DNA from: Megaustenia siamemsis
Lineage: Eukaryota > Mollusca > Gastropoda > Stylommatophora > Ariophantidae
Direction of reading: 5' to 3'
Length of the DNA: 64,000 nucleotides
Assembly: GCA_032433765.1 (NCBI GenBank)
Contig: JAVIAB010000092.1
Location: 65,896,666 to 65,960,665, forward strand
Of the stretch, positions 46,985 through 58,222 are shown piece after piece (the first letter of the stretch is position 1; each line of letters starts with the position of its first letter). Both the position numbers and the translations under genes were made by a program. Below the pieces are notes generated by a model. It ran no database searches and was not told the DNA's origin. It was given only the letters and a program-made list of their open reading frames with translations.

Positions 46985-47300
46985 CTTCCTCTTCCTCTTC
47001 TTTCCTTCCTCATCTGCCTTTCAGCGTCGAGGGGAGATATAATTTGCGGTCTTTTGCTCTTCTGTTCGCCTCTGCTGTTGTTATGTTTCCTAGTGCTTCT
47101 AATATTCCATCGACCCATCTTTTACGTGGTCGACCCTTGGGTCTGGTGTTCTCACAAACGTTTGTTGAAAGCTCGTTGTGTTGTGTTTTGTTCTTTCTGC
47201 CTTGTCACGTGGCCAAACTATTTTATCTGTTGTTTCCTTATATATTCTATGGCGGGGGCTATTCCTAGCTTTTTTCTCAGTTCTTCATTTCTGATCTTAT
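46985..47300 (-). mobile_element. LINE-D 3' end
   Basis: On the minus strand the sequence encodes the post-RT region of a non-LTR retrotransposon: IRNEELRKKLGIAPAIEYIR (about 47230-47295), KQQIKWFGHVTRQ (about 47195-47235), KGRPRKRWVDGILEAL (about 47095-47140), TTAEANRRAKDRK and a terminal stop after LPSTLKGR near 47015. A GGAAGAGGAAGAAG-type tail ends at about 46982. Two frame changes break it. Only the last 320 bp of the element is present. The opposing plus-strand frames 46795-47268 and 47054-47422 are antisense noise. Confidence 0.8.
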
Positions 47301-47759
47301 CTCTCAGACCCACTGAAATGCACAAATCATTCACGCACATCAGTCACTTGTCAGATTTAAACTCTCACAGCCAGGTGGCTTATTTTGTGGTACTTTCTTC
47401 TGTTTCTCAATATCTGTACTGAATCGCCTGCGTGGTGTCGATCGTGATGTCTGCTATTTCATTAACCGGTCGTCGTTTAGGTTACTCTATGTCTCCACTC
47501 CTTCCATTAAGACTCTCTGAGGATACAATTTGGTGGTGACCGCGTTAAGTGCTGTGACCATTTGATATTTTGTTTCCTTTTTATATTATCCACCACTGGT
47601 GTTACTCAAACTATTTTCCTCATTTCTAATTATGCCTTCTATTGTCATATTTATAATCTTCTTAAACCCGTCATCTATGAAGCGTCCATTTTTTTACAGC
47701 TAGTAGCACTGATAATAAAGTGTGAGTAGTGAGTAGGAATATTGTGGGGCGTGGATCTC
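47301..47759. other. Spacer between two LINE-D tails
   Basis: No recognised feature; it may hold decayed LINE sequence. Confidence 0.35.
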
Positions 47760-48090
47760 ACCAAATACTGTATCTTCCTCTTCTTTCCTTCTTCATTTGC
47801 TTTTCAACGTCGAGATGAGATATAGTTTACAGTATTTTGCTGGTCTTTTGGCTTCTCCTGCTGTTATGTTTTCTAGTGTTTCTAACATTCCATCAATATT
47901 TTTCGTGGTCAGCCTTTTGGTCTAGTGTTCCCTGCAGTATTTCTTGAAAGCTCGTTGTGTTGTGATATTTATGTCTTATCCCGTGGTCAAACTATTTTGT
48001 TTGTTGTGTTTCTTTATGTATTCAAAGTGGGAAATTACTCATAGCTTTTTTTCTTAGTTCGTCATTTCTGATCTTATCTCCCATGTTGTT
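47760..48090 (-). mobile_element. LINE-D 3' end, second copy
   Basis: Collinear with 46985-47300 and in the same orientation, but more diverged. The blocks matching the RNEE segment (near 48065), the WFGH region (changed, near 47990), the acceptor AACACAACACAACGAGCTTT (about 47950-47970) and the final KGR-like segment (near 47800) are all recognisable. It is broken by many indels. Confidence 0.7.
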
Positions 48091-48300
48091 TGTTATGCGT
48101 CTTTTATGTTTTAACACTTTTAATTTCTTTAATAGTTATTTTTCGGATTGTTCTTAGGTTTATAGTGGTAGTAGTAATAGTAACAGTAATATTAATATGT
48201 AGCAGTAGTAGTAATTGTATCAGTAGTAATAATATGTATAGTAGTAGTAGCTATCACATTAGTAGTAGTATAAGAAGAAGACGAAGCAGAAAGAAAACAA
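48091..48300. repeat. Interrupted (TAG)n trinucleotide repeat
   Basis: TAG/TAA-type trinucleotides (GTAGTAGTAATAGTAACAGTA and similar) fill about 48160-48275. Confidence 0.8.
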
Positions 48301-49397
48301 ATATCTGAAGTCGAATTGCCTTATAAAATAAAATTCATAAAAACTATGAGTATCTAAAGCAAAATAAAAAAAAAAACTGCATATTATACGTTGCCTTATA
48401 GATTGCATATATGTATTTTCTTTTGTTGCGACTGTTGGTATATATGGGTTGTTTTTTATGCTAAGTTTGTGTATATTGTCACTTCCCCGTTGAAATCTTG
48501 ACAACTGTCTAAAAATTGCATTCATGTTTTTGTAACTACCTTCTTATCCCATGTTATGATTCTTGTTTTACATAATCCACACGTTATGCGTGTAATAAGA
48601 TATATGTGTGTGCGTGCGTGTGTGTGTTTAACATATACATATGCATTTTATCTATATTTACATTATTCTTATCATATTTAAAAATAAAAGAGACAACAAT
48701 TGGGCATTCAGTGCTTTCGATCCGCGTGAGGAAGAGACAACAAAGATGCAAACATCATTCTTCGGACTAAAAATTTTAAAGCAAGCACGGCACGAGTAAA
48801 ATGGCATGATTGTGAAGCGGAGAAGATATTAATTTGACCAAGTTGAATAAAATAATTTTAAAAAAATACAATTGCAAGAATTTGTGAACTAGAAACTTGA
48901 GACTGGGATAAATGAAAATATAAAATAAATAATAAACTGTTAGCCAAATGTATATATACTACCCACACAGTTCCATGATTGTGAAATTGTGAATTTCTTA
49001 CAGTCACCATATCAGGAAGCTGAACCACTTCTATATAGTGTCTGCATAAACTGCAGATGATAAAGATTGCTGAATGTTAATACCAGATACAAATGTGCTT
49101 GCACGGTTCAGCATGACAAGCATACGGGCCTCTGTTGATCACTGCTATGATTGACGAGATATTTGACTCGGTTGAGAAGATCATCACCTCTCAAAGAAAT
49201 GTGTCCTATGGTGAGCAATCAAAGTGCAGATTATCACATGGCGGGCAGAATAAAATACTTAGACCACAAATGTCACCCATAGACTTGTTCAGATTCGGCT
49301 GCTGACAGTTGCTCAGCCTGGCATGGCAAGATTACTGACAATATTGCAAATGTGGGGAAAAGGGCGAGGAAGAAGGACGTTATTCTGATGTTGACAA
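48301..49397. other. Unassigned sequence
   Basis: AT-rich, with no recognised repeats or domains. A short (GT)n stretch sits near 48605-48627. Confidence 0.4.
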
Positions 49398-49660
49398 ATC
49401 AAAAGAAGATATCTACAAGTTATCAGAACACACAACCAAATCAAAGGACGATAACTACAAGTTAGCAGAAAATATATACAAGTTTGCAGAAGATATCTAC
49501 AAATTAGCAGAACACACCAAGTCAAAGGACGATCACTATAAGTCACCTGAAAGTATATACAAGTTTTCAGAAGATATCTACAAGTTAGCAGAAGATATCT
49601 ACAAGTTAGCAGAAAAAATCTACATGTGAACGGAATATATCTACAAGTAAACAGAAGTCA
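49398..49660. repeat. 21-bp minisatellite
   Basis: Units of AGATATCTACAAGTTAGCAG plus one base, with variants AATATATACAAGTTTGCAG and a longer ACACACCAAGTCAAAGGACG insert that occurs twice (near 49430 and 49512). Five to ten units. The minus-strand frame 49313-49546 is repeat translation. Confidence 0.85.
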
Positions 49661-50009
49661 CCTAAAGTTGAAACTGTAATTTTAAAAAGTCCTATTTCTG
49701 ACGAGGTCAAAAATTAATATATTTGTATCGTTGTAGAAAGCAATACTTCAGACATTGATATCATTAGCTATCTTCGAAATAATTCTAATAAAGAAAACTG
49801 ATACTGTGGTCATCATCAACATCTATAATTGAAAACAACAAAAACAGCAACGACATTAACCACTAATATTCTTCCACTTACTACCAATGTTTCAACCATC
49901 ACTGCCATGCCTGACTCCTCACTACTCCTTGTACTACTGCGACTGCAACTTTTTCCGACACATTGTTACCGAAATGAAATATGTTATATGAATGACAGGA
50001 CACGGCCTG
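49661..50009. other. Unassigned spacer
   Basis: Nothing recognised. The frame 49829-50029 has no domain. Confidence 0.35.
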
Positions 50010-50325
50010 AGAGATACGATCAGAAATGAAGAACTAAGAAAAAAAATGTGATTAGTTTACGCTATTGAGTACATAAAGGAAACAACAGATTTAAAAAATT
50101 AACCGCGTGATAAGACAAACACATCAACAATACAATAGAATGGGCCTTCAATAGTTTACGAAAACAAAAGACACAAGAGCCGACCACGAAAAAAACACGG
50201 ATTAATGAAATATTAGAAAAGTTATGAAACATAACAGCAGCAGAAGCCAACGGACGAGCAAATAAAATCAAACTATTTATCCCCAAAACACTGAAAGGCA
50301 GATGGGGAAGGAAAGAGGAGAGATA
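50010..50325 (+). mobile_element. LINE-D 3' end, plus strand
   Basis: The sequence runs IRNEELRKK-like (about 50018-50045), a disrupted IEYIKETT segment (about 50065-50090), SRPRKKHGLMKY-like sequence near 50180-50215, TAAEANGRANKIK (about 50238-50275) and TLKGRWGRKEER at the end (about 50288-50325). It is the same family as the copies at 46985 and 47760 but in the opposite orientation, and is interrupted by several stops. Confidence 0.75.
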
Positions 50326-50411
50326 TTGCTATACTAATTTTACTTCACAACATCTGCTACATTTACAACTACCGCCTTTATTGCTCTTTGTATCTCTCAT
50401 CATCATCACTA

Positions 50412-51500
50412 AAGTAAACGGCCTGCTGGCATAAGTGATCATGTCTCTCCACAACTTTCGATCTCGACAGTTATTTATCATTTCTGTTGTTGACCTTCTG
50501 CCAAGCCATTCTCTTAAGCTGTCTGGTATCTTTTCTCTTTGCTTCCCTCTATCTCTTCGTCCCTCGATTTTTCCAGTTGTTACAATATATTCCAGTTGTT
50601 CTCTTCTCATTACATGACCAAAAAATGATGATTGTTTCTTCCTAATATTGGAAATTAGCTCTTTTTTTTTACTTCGGCCTCTTTCAGAACATTTTCATTA
50701 ACTCTTCTTAGCTGTCCATGGTATTCTCAACATTCTTCTGTAAAACCACATTTCTACAGACACCAGTGATTTTCTTGTTTGTTATCCTATTGTCCATGAT
50801 TTACATCCATATGTTAAGACTGGCTCTACATAACATTTAAGAACTCTTTTACTTGTTTCTATTGCCAAAAATGGATTGCATAGTATCTTCCTCATTTTTT
50901 GGAAAGCTGCTTTTGCCTGAGCCATTCTGCATTTCACCTCTTCTGTACATCTTCCGTCTGAGGTTAACAAAGTTCCCAAATATTTAAATTCATTTACCTG
51001 TTTTAATATTATTCCACTTGTCTTTATTTTGCACTGAGGTGATCTCTTTTTCTTTGTTGTTACCGTTACTTCAGTTTTTATGCTATTAAGGCTGAGTCCT
51101 TTATTTTTGTTTTCTCTCACTATAATGTCTAACATTTCTTGTAACTCATTTTCACTCTTAGCGATTAATACTGTATCATCAGCATACTTTAGATTATTTA
51201 TATTATGACCTCCGATTGTTGTTCCAGGCATGCACTTATGGATTTTAAATAATCTCACTATAAATATTAAACATATCTGGTGACAGCATACTTTGCCTAA
51301 CACCATGTTTTATTTGTTTAAACATTCCCAATTGGTTTCCAGTTCTTATAGCCGCTGTTTGTTGCCAGTACAAGTTCTTTATTATTCTTAGATCTTTGCA
51401 GTCTACGTTTATGCTTTCTAAATATTGATTATCTCTTGGTGCTTTACTTTCTCAAATGCTTTGGTATAATCTATGAAACATAGGTATAGGTTTCTACCTC
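50412..51500 (-). mobile_element. LINE-A 3' half, minus strand
   Basis: A 5'-truncated RTE-like copy. From right to left on the minus strand: DYTKAF-like sequence near 51455; a disrupted LSPD segment (about 51275); KYADDTVLIAK (about 51165-51195), which keeps the catalytic YADD; NEFKYLGTLLTSDGRCTEEV (50945-51005); VLTYGCKSWTIG (about 50782-50820); MWFYRRML; then a frame change and MRREQLEYIVTTGKIEGRRD (50551-50610) with REWLGRRSTTEMINNCRDRK. The best frame is 50782-51306. Breaks at about 50780 and 50610 inactivate it. Confidence 0.9.
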
Positions 51501-51618
51501 TACTGTTACAATTAAATTAACTCTTGCATCTACTATTATTACTACTAGGATAAATGAAAAAAAAAATCAATGGTATAGTTAAAGTTTTGCGTAATTAATG
51601 GATTACATAAATTTAAAT

Positions 51619-51648
51619 GACGTTTCGGCTCAGTAGGCCTTCAGCAGG
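51619..51648 (-). ncRNA. Hammerhead-ribozyme-like relic (Penelope-type)
   Basis: On the minus strand the sequence reads CTGCTGAAGGCC, TACTGA, GCCGAAACGTC. This has the layout of the minimal hammerhead ribozymes known from Penelope-like retroelements: a CUGAUGA box, a short helix II (GGC with GCC, loop CTACTGA) and a GAAACGUC box. The essential A of CUGAUGA is C here, so cleavage activity is unlikely. The flanks are AT-rich and show no Penelope RT. The match is by motif memory only; the core is short, so chance is possible. Confidence 0.4.
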
Positions 51649-51784
51649 AAAAAAAAATAACATGCACTCAGATATGTAAGTAAATACAATTTCCCTAATT
51701 ATTAGTTCTAGTAGTGCTACCATGACCATAAATAATGCTTTTGTCTCCATTACTTCTTCTTCTTTTCTCTTTTCACTGATACCT

Positions 51785-54125
51785 AAAAGGTGTCGTGATT
51801 TATATCATTTGTCGTTCTTGACCTGCTCGAACTGCCTGAATTAGTGACTTTCCTTTGTTGTTACATGTCTCTGTCACTGCATCTATCCATCTTCTTCTAG
51901 GTTTTCCTCTTGGTCTTTTTCCATGCATTCTCGAGAAGAACGCCCTTGATGGTGGTTGATAAGGATTCATTTTGACCAGGTGGCCAAACCATTTAAGTTG
52001 TTGTTGTTCTATATATTCTTGGCAGGGTTGTGTTCCTACTATTTTTCATATGGTTTCATTTGGTATTCTATCTCTTCTTGTGTTGTTTGTTACTTTTCTC
52101 AAGCATCGCATCTCACATGTATTGATCTTTCTTAAATGTGATTTAGAAAGGGTCCATGTTTGACTTTCATAGCACAAAGTTGGTATGAAAATGCTATTTA
52201 TCATTTGTTGTTTAGCTGGCATAGAAATGTTTGGATGTCTTAGCAATGGTGAAAGCTGGTATGTGACAGCATTTGCTTTTTGTATTCTCATGTCAATTTC
52301 TCTCTCTAGTTTTCCATCTTCTGTGAACATTGTGCCTAAATACTTGAATTCCTCTACTTGTTTTATTTCTTTGTCTTTGATCTTAATGTTTAATGAGTGT
52401 CTTAATTTGCTTATTCTTATAGCCTCTGTTTTTGCTGTGTTAATTTTCATACTGAAGTTTGTGCAGCTTTTATCTAGAGATGTTATATGCTGTTGTAGCA
52501 GGTTTTCATCCTCATATATTAGGCATTGGTCATCTGCGAAGAGTAGCTCGTTGATTTTGGAGTTTTCTACCTCTATGTTGTTATTTGATTTTTCCTTATT
52601 GTTGGTTTTTTCCTGATTTATTTTGTCCATATATATGATGAAGAGGAGTGGTGAAAGGACGCATCCTTGTCTTACACCTGTTGTAACCTGAAACCATTCT
52701 GACTGACCTTCCGATGTTCTAACGGCACTTTGACTGTTTTTATTATTATATTTATATTATCTTATTTATATATTATATTATGTATACATACCGCCATTAT
52801 ATTATCTAGTAGTTGTCCTGCTACACCGTAGGTATCTAAAGTTTGCCAAAGTTTGTTCCTGTCCACACGGTCAAACGCTTTTTCCTGATCTATAAACACT
52901 ATTTTTAGGTTTCTGTCATATTCTATTGTTTTTACACATAGTTGTCTCAATTTAAATATAGCATCAGTACAGCTTTTGCCTTTTCTGAATCCGAATTGAT
53001 TATTACTTAATTGAGGTTCTATTATGTATCTTAATCTCCTCTCCAATATTTTAGCATACATTTTACCAACTTGACTCAATAGGGATATTGCTCTGTACAT
53101 TTCACACTCCCTTTTGCTTCCTTTATTCTTCCAAAATGGGACAATGATAGCTTGTTGCCAATCGTCTGGGACTTTTCTTTCTTCCCAAGCCATATTGAAT
53201 ATTATAGTAAGCCAATCTATAGCTGTTTCCTTACAGGCTAGTAGTATTTCTCTTGTTATTCCATCTATACCAGCTGCTTTGTTCTTTTTATTCTGTTTCA
53301 ATGCCCATTCTACTTCTGCTTTAAGTATATTCCGTTCCTGTTCATCATACTGCCTATTTTTAAACTCTGTATTTCCGTTTGTATTTCCATGATTTAATAG
53401 TAGATCCTTAAAGTATTCTCTTCATCTGATTATAATGTTTTTCCTGGTGCTGATTGGTCTACCGTTCTTGTCGTTTATTATAGTGGTTGGGTTATAATCA
53501 TTTTTTCTTACTCTCATTGCTTTTACACTTTTTAAAAATTCTCTTGGTTCTTCTCTACATGTTTTTGCTAATTCTTCACCAAATGCTTTCCAAGAGTCTG
53601 CTTTTGTTTGTTCTAGGATCTTTTTGCTATCCTTTCTGGCTTGTCTATAGTGATTGTAGTCTTCTGTTGTTTTTGTCTTCTGCCACTTTTTATAATTTTC
53701 TTTCTTGTGTTTCACTGCTGATTTAACTACTTCATTCCACCATCTTGTAAGTTTCTTTCTGCTCTTTCCTATATTTTTCAGACCGCATTTCTCTTGTGTT
53801 TACTCTATTAGACCTTCTTTAAACTGTTTCCATGCTTCCTCTAAGTTTGTAGGTTGTATTCGGGTTAGGTATTTGTTGGTTACGGATTCTTCTATTTCTT
53901 TTTGTACGTTTACATTCTTTATTGCTTTTAGATCTATTCTTTGTGCTTGAGGTCTTTCAATCTATTGTTTCCTAACCCATTTTTTTCTGCCATAGTAAAA
54001 CAGGCATATGGTCAGTATCTAATATTGCATTTGGTATAGATCTTGAGTCTGTTATGTCCCTCCTTTGATGTCTTCTAATCCAAATAAAATCGATTTGGGA
54101 TGCCTTGTCCGTGTCATTCCATTTA
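51785..54125 (-). mobile_element. LINE-B, EN C-terminus plus nearly intact RT
   Basis: About 2.3 kb of non-LTR element on the minus strand. It begins inside the endonuclease (SQIDFIWIRR near 54075-54110, then a TDHMPV motif near 54005 where many APE-type enzymes have S-D-H). The linker holds RWWNEVVKSAVKHKKENYKK (about 53691-53750). RT blocks are AAGIDGITREILLA (about 53235-53280), IIVPFWKNKGSKRECEMYR (53095-53150), NNQFGFRKGKSCTDAIFKLR (52940-53005), VFIDQEKAFDRVDR (about 52855-52900), [13 protein letters not shown] (about 52645-52685) and ELLFADDQCLIYEDE (about 52505-52550, catalytic FADD). The post-RT part has QVEEFKYLGTMFTEDGKLER, EYIEQQQLKWFGHLVK and RPRGKPRRRWMDAV. Defects are few: a TAA near 53800, a TGA in place of W near 53421, an AT-rich insertion at about 52738-52790 and a TGA at 52046-52048. 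The 5' end is truncated. Confidence 0.9.
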
Positions 54126-54679
54126 TACCAAGTAAGACTCCATTACTACTACTGCTAAAATCTACTACTTTATTACAAAGACATATTACTACTACTGCTG
54201 CTAGTATGAACAGTTCTATTATTTAGATTACTGTTGTATATTATTTATGGTATTAAAGTATATAGTATTCAATACTCATACAACAGTAGTAGCAATTGTT
54301 AGGAATGTGCATGGACAAATTATATCAGTTTGAACAAGAGTAGGGGGAACTAAGCTGAGATTCACGTTCCACTAAGATCGATGTCACAGTTCAAGAGATC
54401 AACTCTTGAAAACAGCTTGAAACTGAGAGAGGTGCAGAAAGATATGAGAGGAAATCACTCTTGAAAAGCATGAACTGCTATTATTTTGACAATCATGGCG
54501 TTAATTTATAGTCAAGATGGCATATTGTTGTTCAAATTTTGACACAAAGTTTATCCAGATATGGACATCGTTTCATGTGATTGGTTTGAATGGGCAGTTG
54601 CTAGTCACTCAACAGATAGATTATGCAAATGAGAAGGGAGTATTTAATTGAATGTATTAACTGAATTAGAATCAGGTAT
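54126..54679. other. Spacer with TACTAC-type trinucleotides
   Basis: A short interrupted (TAC)n stretch lies at about 54137-54205. Nothing else is recognised. Confidence 0.4.
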
Positions 54680-55240
54680 AGCTGCATTGCAGGTAAGCTC
54701 GGGAGAGTAAAAGGCTAAGGAAGGGTACCCCGAATTAAAACAACCCCACTGCCTTGTGGGTGAGACTTTTTAGTCAAAGGCTGGCGGAGCCAACCGTAAA
54801 CAAACCGACGGAAGGCAACAGAAAACTACCGTCGTAATTTTTTTTTGTACAATAATGAATCGTAGATGTTCTGAGAGAGGTCAAAGCAAAAAGAGAGCTA
54901 ACTTCTAATATTAGGAAGAAACAATCATCATTTTTTGGCCATGTAATGAGAAGAGAACAACTGGAATGTATTGTATCAAATGGAAAAATTGAGGGACGAA
55001 GAGATAGAGGGAAGTGAAGAGAAAAAAGAAAGTCTGTAAAATTTATGGTCACTAACACCATATTCCCTATACGCCACTTGGCGTGACGGGGGTACTTTAC
55101 TTTTTTTTTAAGAGAAAAAATAACAGACTGCTTAAGAGAATGGCTTGGCAGAAGGTCAACAACAGAAATGATAAATAGCTGCCGAGATCGAAAGTTGTGG
55201 AGAGACATGATCACCTACGCCAGTAGGCCCGGTACTTGAT
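54680..55240 (+). mobile_element. LINE-A deletion derivative (5' leader joined to 3' end)
   Basis: The 5' leader of LINE-A (54680-54865) matches the minus-strand leader at 13305-13110 (shared GGGAGAGTAAAAGGCTAA, CAACCCCACTGCCTTGTGG and AACAAACCGACGGAAGG). It is joined directly near 54866 to the post-RT region (GATGTTCTGAGAGAGGTCAA), skipping the endonuclease and RT, about 2.3 kb. The rest continues through FFGHVMRREQLE- and REWLGRRSTTEMINSCRDRK-coding sequence to the GTACTTGATGATGATGAT 3' end at about 55240. It is interrupted by a SINE-A piece at 55028-55109. The end runs straight into a GATA/GACA array. Confidence 0.85.
55028..55109 (+). mobile_element. SINE-A 3' piece inserted in LINE-A, with TSD
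   Basis: A 5'-truncated SINE-A covers GTCTGTAAAATTTATGGTCA, the CCCTATACGCCACTTGGCGT segment and the GTACTTTAC plus T-run tail. It is flanked by 11-bp direct repeats AAGAGAAAAAA at 55017-55027 and 55110-55120, which are a single copy in intact LINE-A (for example 29039-29050). This fixes the true 3' end of SINE-A and shows that it transposed after LINE-A. Confidence 0.9.
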
Positions 55241-55760
<520 letters not shown>

Positions 55761-56231
55761 GATGGATGGAGTTAGTCATGGATTTTCATATAAGGAGATG
55801 GAGTTAGACTTTACTATAGAAAGATAGAGGATGATGTAGATATGTAGATAGACATAGATATAGAGATGTAGAGACAGAGATAGTGAGAGAAATTCATATT
55901 CCTAGATGGGCATTCTAATTATACCAATCAAGTTAGACAGAGATAACAGCTATGAAGACTTGAGCAGTTCAGTTTAGACGTGTTTTTAAGACAGTTGTAG
56001 AAATGTGTGTGCTTCAGAGAAGAATATAAATCAGTTATTCCAATTATTGTATTGAACGAAGATAATTATACAGAATAGTCCATCTAAAATAACTCAAGCC
56101 AAGTTAATAATCAGTTGAATTTTTGCGCGTAGCCACCAGCTAAGCAAAATTATTAACAAATTATAGACTTTTAAAGTGATTACTAATAGAAGATGATGAA
56201 AACAGCTATCAGTTAGAGGTCTCAAATAAAC
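55761..56231. other. Unassigned sequence
   Basis: Short GATAGA-type phrases fade out by about 55890. Nothing further is recognised. Confidence 0.4.
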
Positions 56232-56930
56232 TATAGCTCGTTTCAAATCATGTGCCCAACTTCAAAACGCTATTACTCTCTAACCGTTTGTTAAAAACTT
56301 TTGAAATTTTCCAAATGTTATTAGAATGCAAAAGACCCTTTAAATGTATATTTAACAAATATCTTGCAGCTGCAGTTTTCTTAAAGCGGCGATATTTCTT
56401 TGATGTTTGTCAAAATTGTAAATTGTGAAGCCCTAAAGAATAGAAATTACCGTAGTTGCTGGTCTATGATTAATTTTCACTAGGTAAAGGCGTGGCCGTA
56501 ATGGGGAAATAACCTAATAAGACAAAACACCAGGAGAATTATTGTCTGCTCAGTTCGAGGACGGCTTCGCCGCTGAATGAACGGAAATGGAACACACAAT
56601 GCCTCGTGTTTTCTACAAGTGTTTAATTGTGTCAGAAAGCCCACGTGGAATGCGTGCTAAAAAGGTCAATTGTACCGTGTATGGATTTTTAATCGCTATT
56701 TTTAACTTAAAATACTGTAAACATTAAGTTTTGACTACATCAATGGGTCGTTATAAATTTATATAAATCAAATAAGCAACAATAATAACCAAATGTTTTT
56801 TTTTAATGAAATTAATTCCCTGTTGGGTTCTAATCATTATAACTCTACATGCATATTTTAAAAATTTACAAAAGGAGATTAAAAATATATCGATTTTAAA
56901 AGTTGGGCACATGATTTGAAACGAGCTATA
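56232..56930. mobile_element. Non-autonomous TIR element (Tc1/mariner-like)
   Basis: Terminal inverted repeats lie at 56234-56262 (TAGCTCGTTTCAAATCATGT then GCCCAACTT) and at about 56900-56928 as the reverse complement, essentially perfect over 29 bp. TA dinucleotides at both outer edges (56232-56233 and 56929-56930) fit TA target-site duplication, as in Tc1/mariner elements. The 640-bp interior has no transposase and no open frame of note. It is best read as a MITE-like or internally deleted DNA transposon. The superfamily is inferred from TA and TIR style only. Confidence 0.8.
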
Positions 56931-57299
56931 ACAGCGATAAACCTCATTGAGAGCTGCAGAATCTATGACATTAATAATGTTAATAAATTGTTGAAAACAG
57001 CTAAACATAGATGTAGTACTATATGAGTCATTTGATGTATAAATAAAAAAAGTGTTGTGGAGACAAAGACGAAGATTTAATAAAGTTGGTTGTAATCCAC
57101 TTCATAGTCAGTGATCATTTAAATTAATGTTGACTGTCTTATGTTAAGAATATTGTGACGTGTCAGTATCGTCCGCCTGTGTGTAACCACCCAGAATACA
57201 TAACGTATTGGAACACTGTGACTACGTGTAACAATGCCGATGTTACTTTTAATACTGTAATTACTACAACTACTACTAGTTCTACATAGAGCAAATTAA
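56931..57299. other. Unassigned sequence
   Basis: AT-rich with no recognised feature. An interrupted TACTACTA stretch is near 57262-57285. Confidence 0.4.
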
Positions 57300-57715
57300 C
57301 ACCTATGGAAGCGAATCGTGGACAGTAAACAAACAAATGAAAAGACAATTAGAGGCCACAGAGAAGGGATTTCTCAGAAGAATGTTGAAAGTTCCCTGGA
57401 CAGATAAAAAAAAACAACGAGGAAATTCTCAAAGAGGCCAACACAAAAAGGGAGCTCCTAAAAAACATCTGAAAGAAACAATCAACATTTTTCGGGCACA
57501 TCATCAAAAGAGGAAAGTTGGAATACTTGGTTACAACTGGCAAAATACAGGGAAAGAGAGATCACGGATGACAAAGATAGAAAATACAGGATAACTTGGT
57601 TTCATGACATGGAAAACAGTAAACAACGGAACTGATACTATGCACGGTGGATAGAAGATTGTGGAAGGACATGATCGCCTACGCCAACCAACCAGTATGG
57701 CACATGATGATGATT
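57300..57715 (+). mobile_element. LINE-A-related post-RT fragment (diverged subfamily)
   Basis: The plus strand encodes YGSESWTVNKQMKRQLEATE (57307-57366) and FLRRMLKVPWTDKK (about 57370-57411). After a frameshift in the A-run at about 57408-57417 come NEEILKEANTKRELLK-like and FFGHIIKRGKLEYLVTT-like residues. It closes with RLWKDMIAYANQP (about 57651-57690) and GGCACATGATGATGATTACT. The order is the same as LINE-A (MWFYRRMLRIPWTAKKSNEE onward), but the sequence is distinct enough to be a separate subfamily. Multiple frameshifts are present. Confidence 0.8.
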
Positions 57716-58222
57716 ACTAGTACCGCTATCTATATTACCCCTACACCACTACGAGCGCTAATGGCAATGCTATTATTAGTACTTCCACTAATACACTTGC
57801 TCAAAACACATATTTTAAGCTCGTCCTCTGAACAAATGAGTATAGGGTTTTTGGTCAGAGGAACTGATATTCGGAGAGAAGAGGTGAAGGAGAGCGAAAA
57901 TCAGTGATAGAGGGAGACAATATTGGGCCGTGCTCCCAAAATTGATTTGTGTCCCAGAGAAGAGAGATCCAAGAATCCACTCCACAAGTATTTTAATGCT
58001 ACATTATAACTTTAACTTGATCTTTTTTTATATAACAATTATACACATCTCTATTATCACAATCACAACCGTACATCTACAAGAAATTATGCCCATCTTC
58101 GTAACTAATGTGGAAATATAGCAACGCAAATTGCAGTTAACACTAAAGCAGCAATGGTCATGTCAGTAAAAACGGAGTCTATGGCGAAACCATCTACACT
58201 TTTATAAACCTGGACAGGTAAA
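57716..58222. other. Unassigned sequence
   Basis: No recognised feature. Confidence 0.35.

Noticed and set aside
46795..47422. Two plus-strand frames of 157 and 122 codons
   Set aside because: They are antisense to a recognisable LINE-D 3' end.
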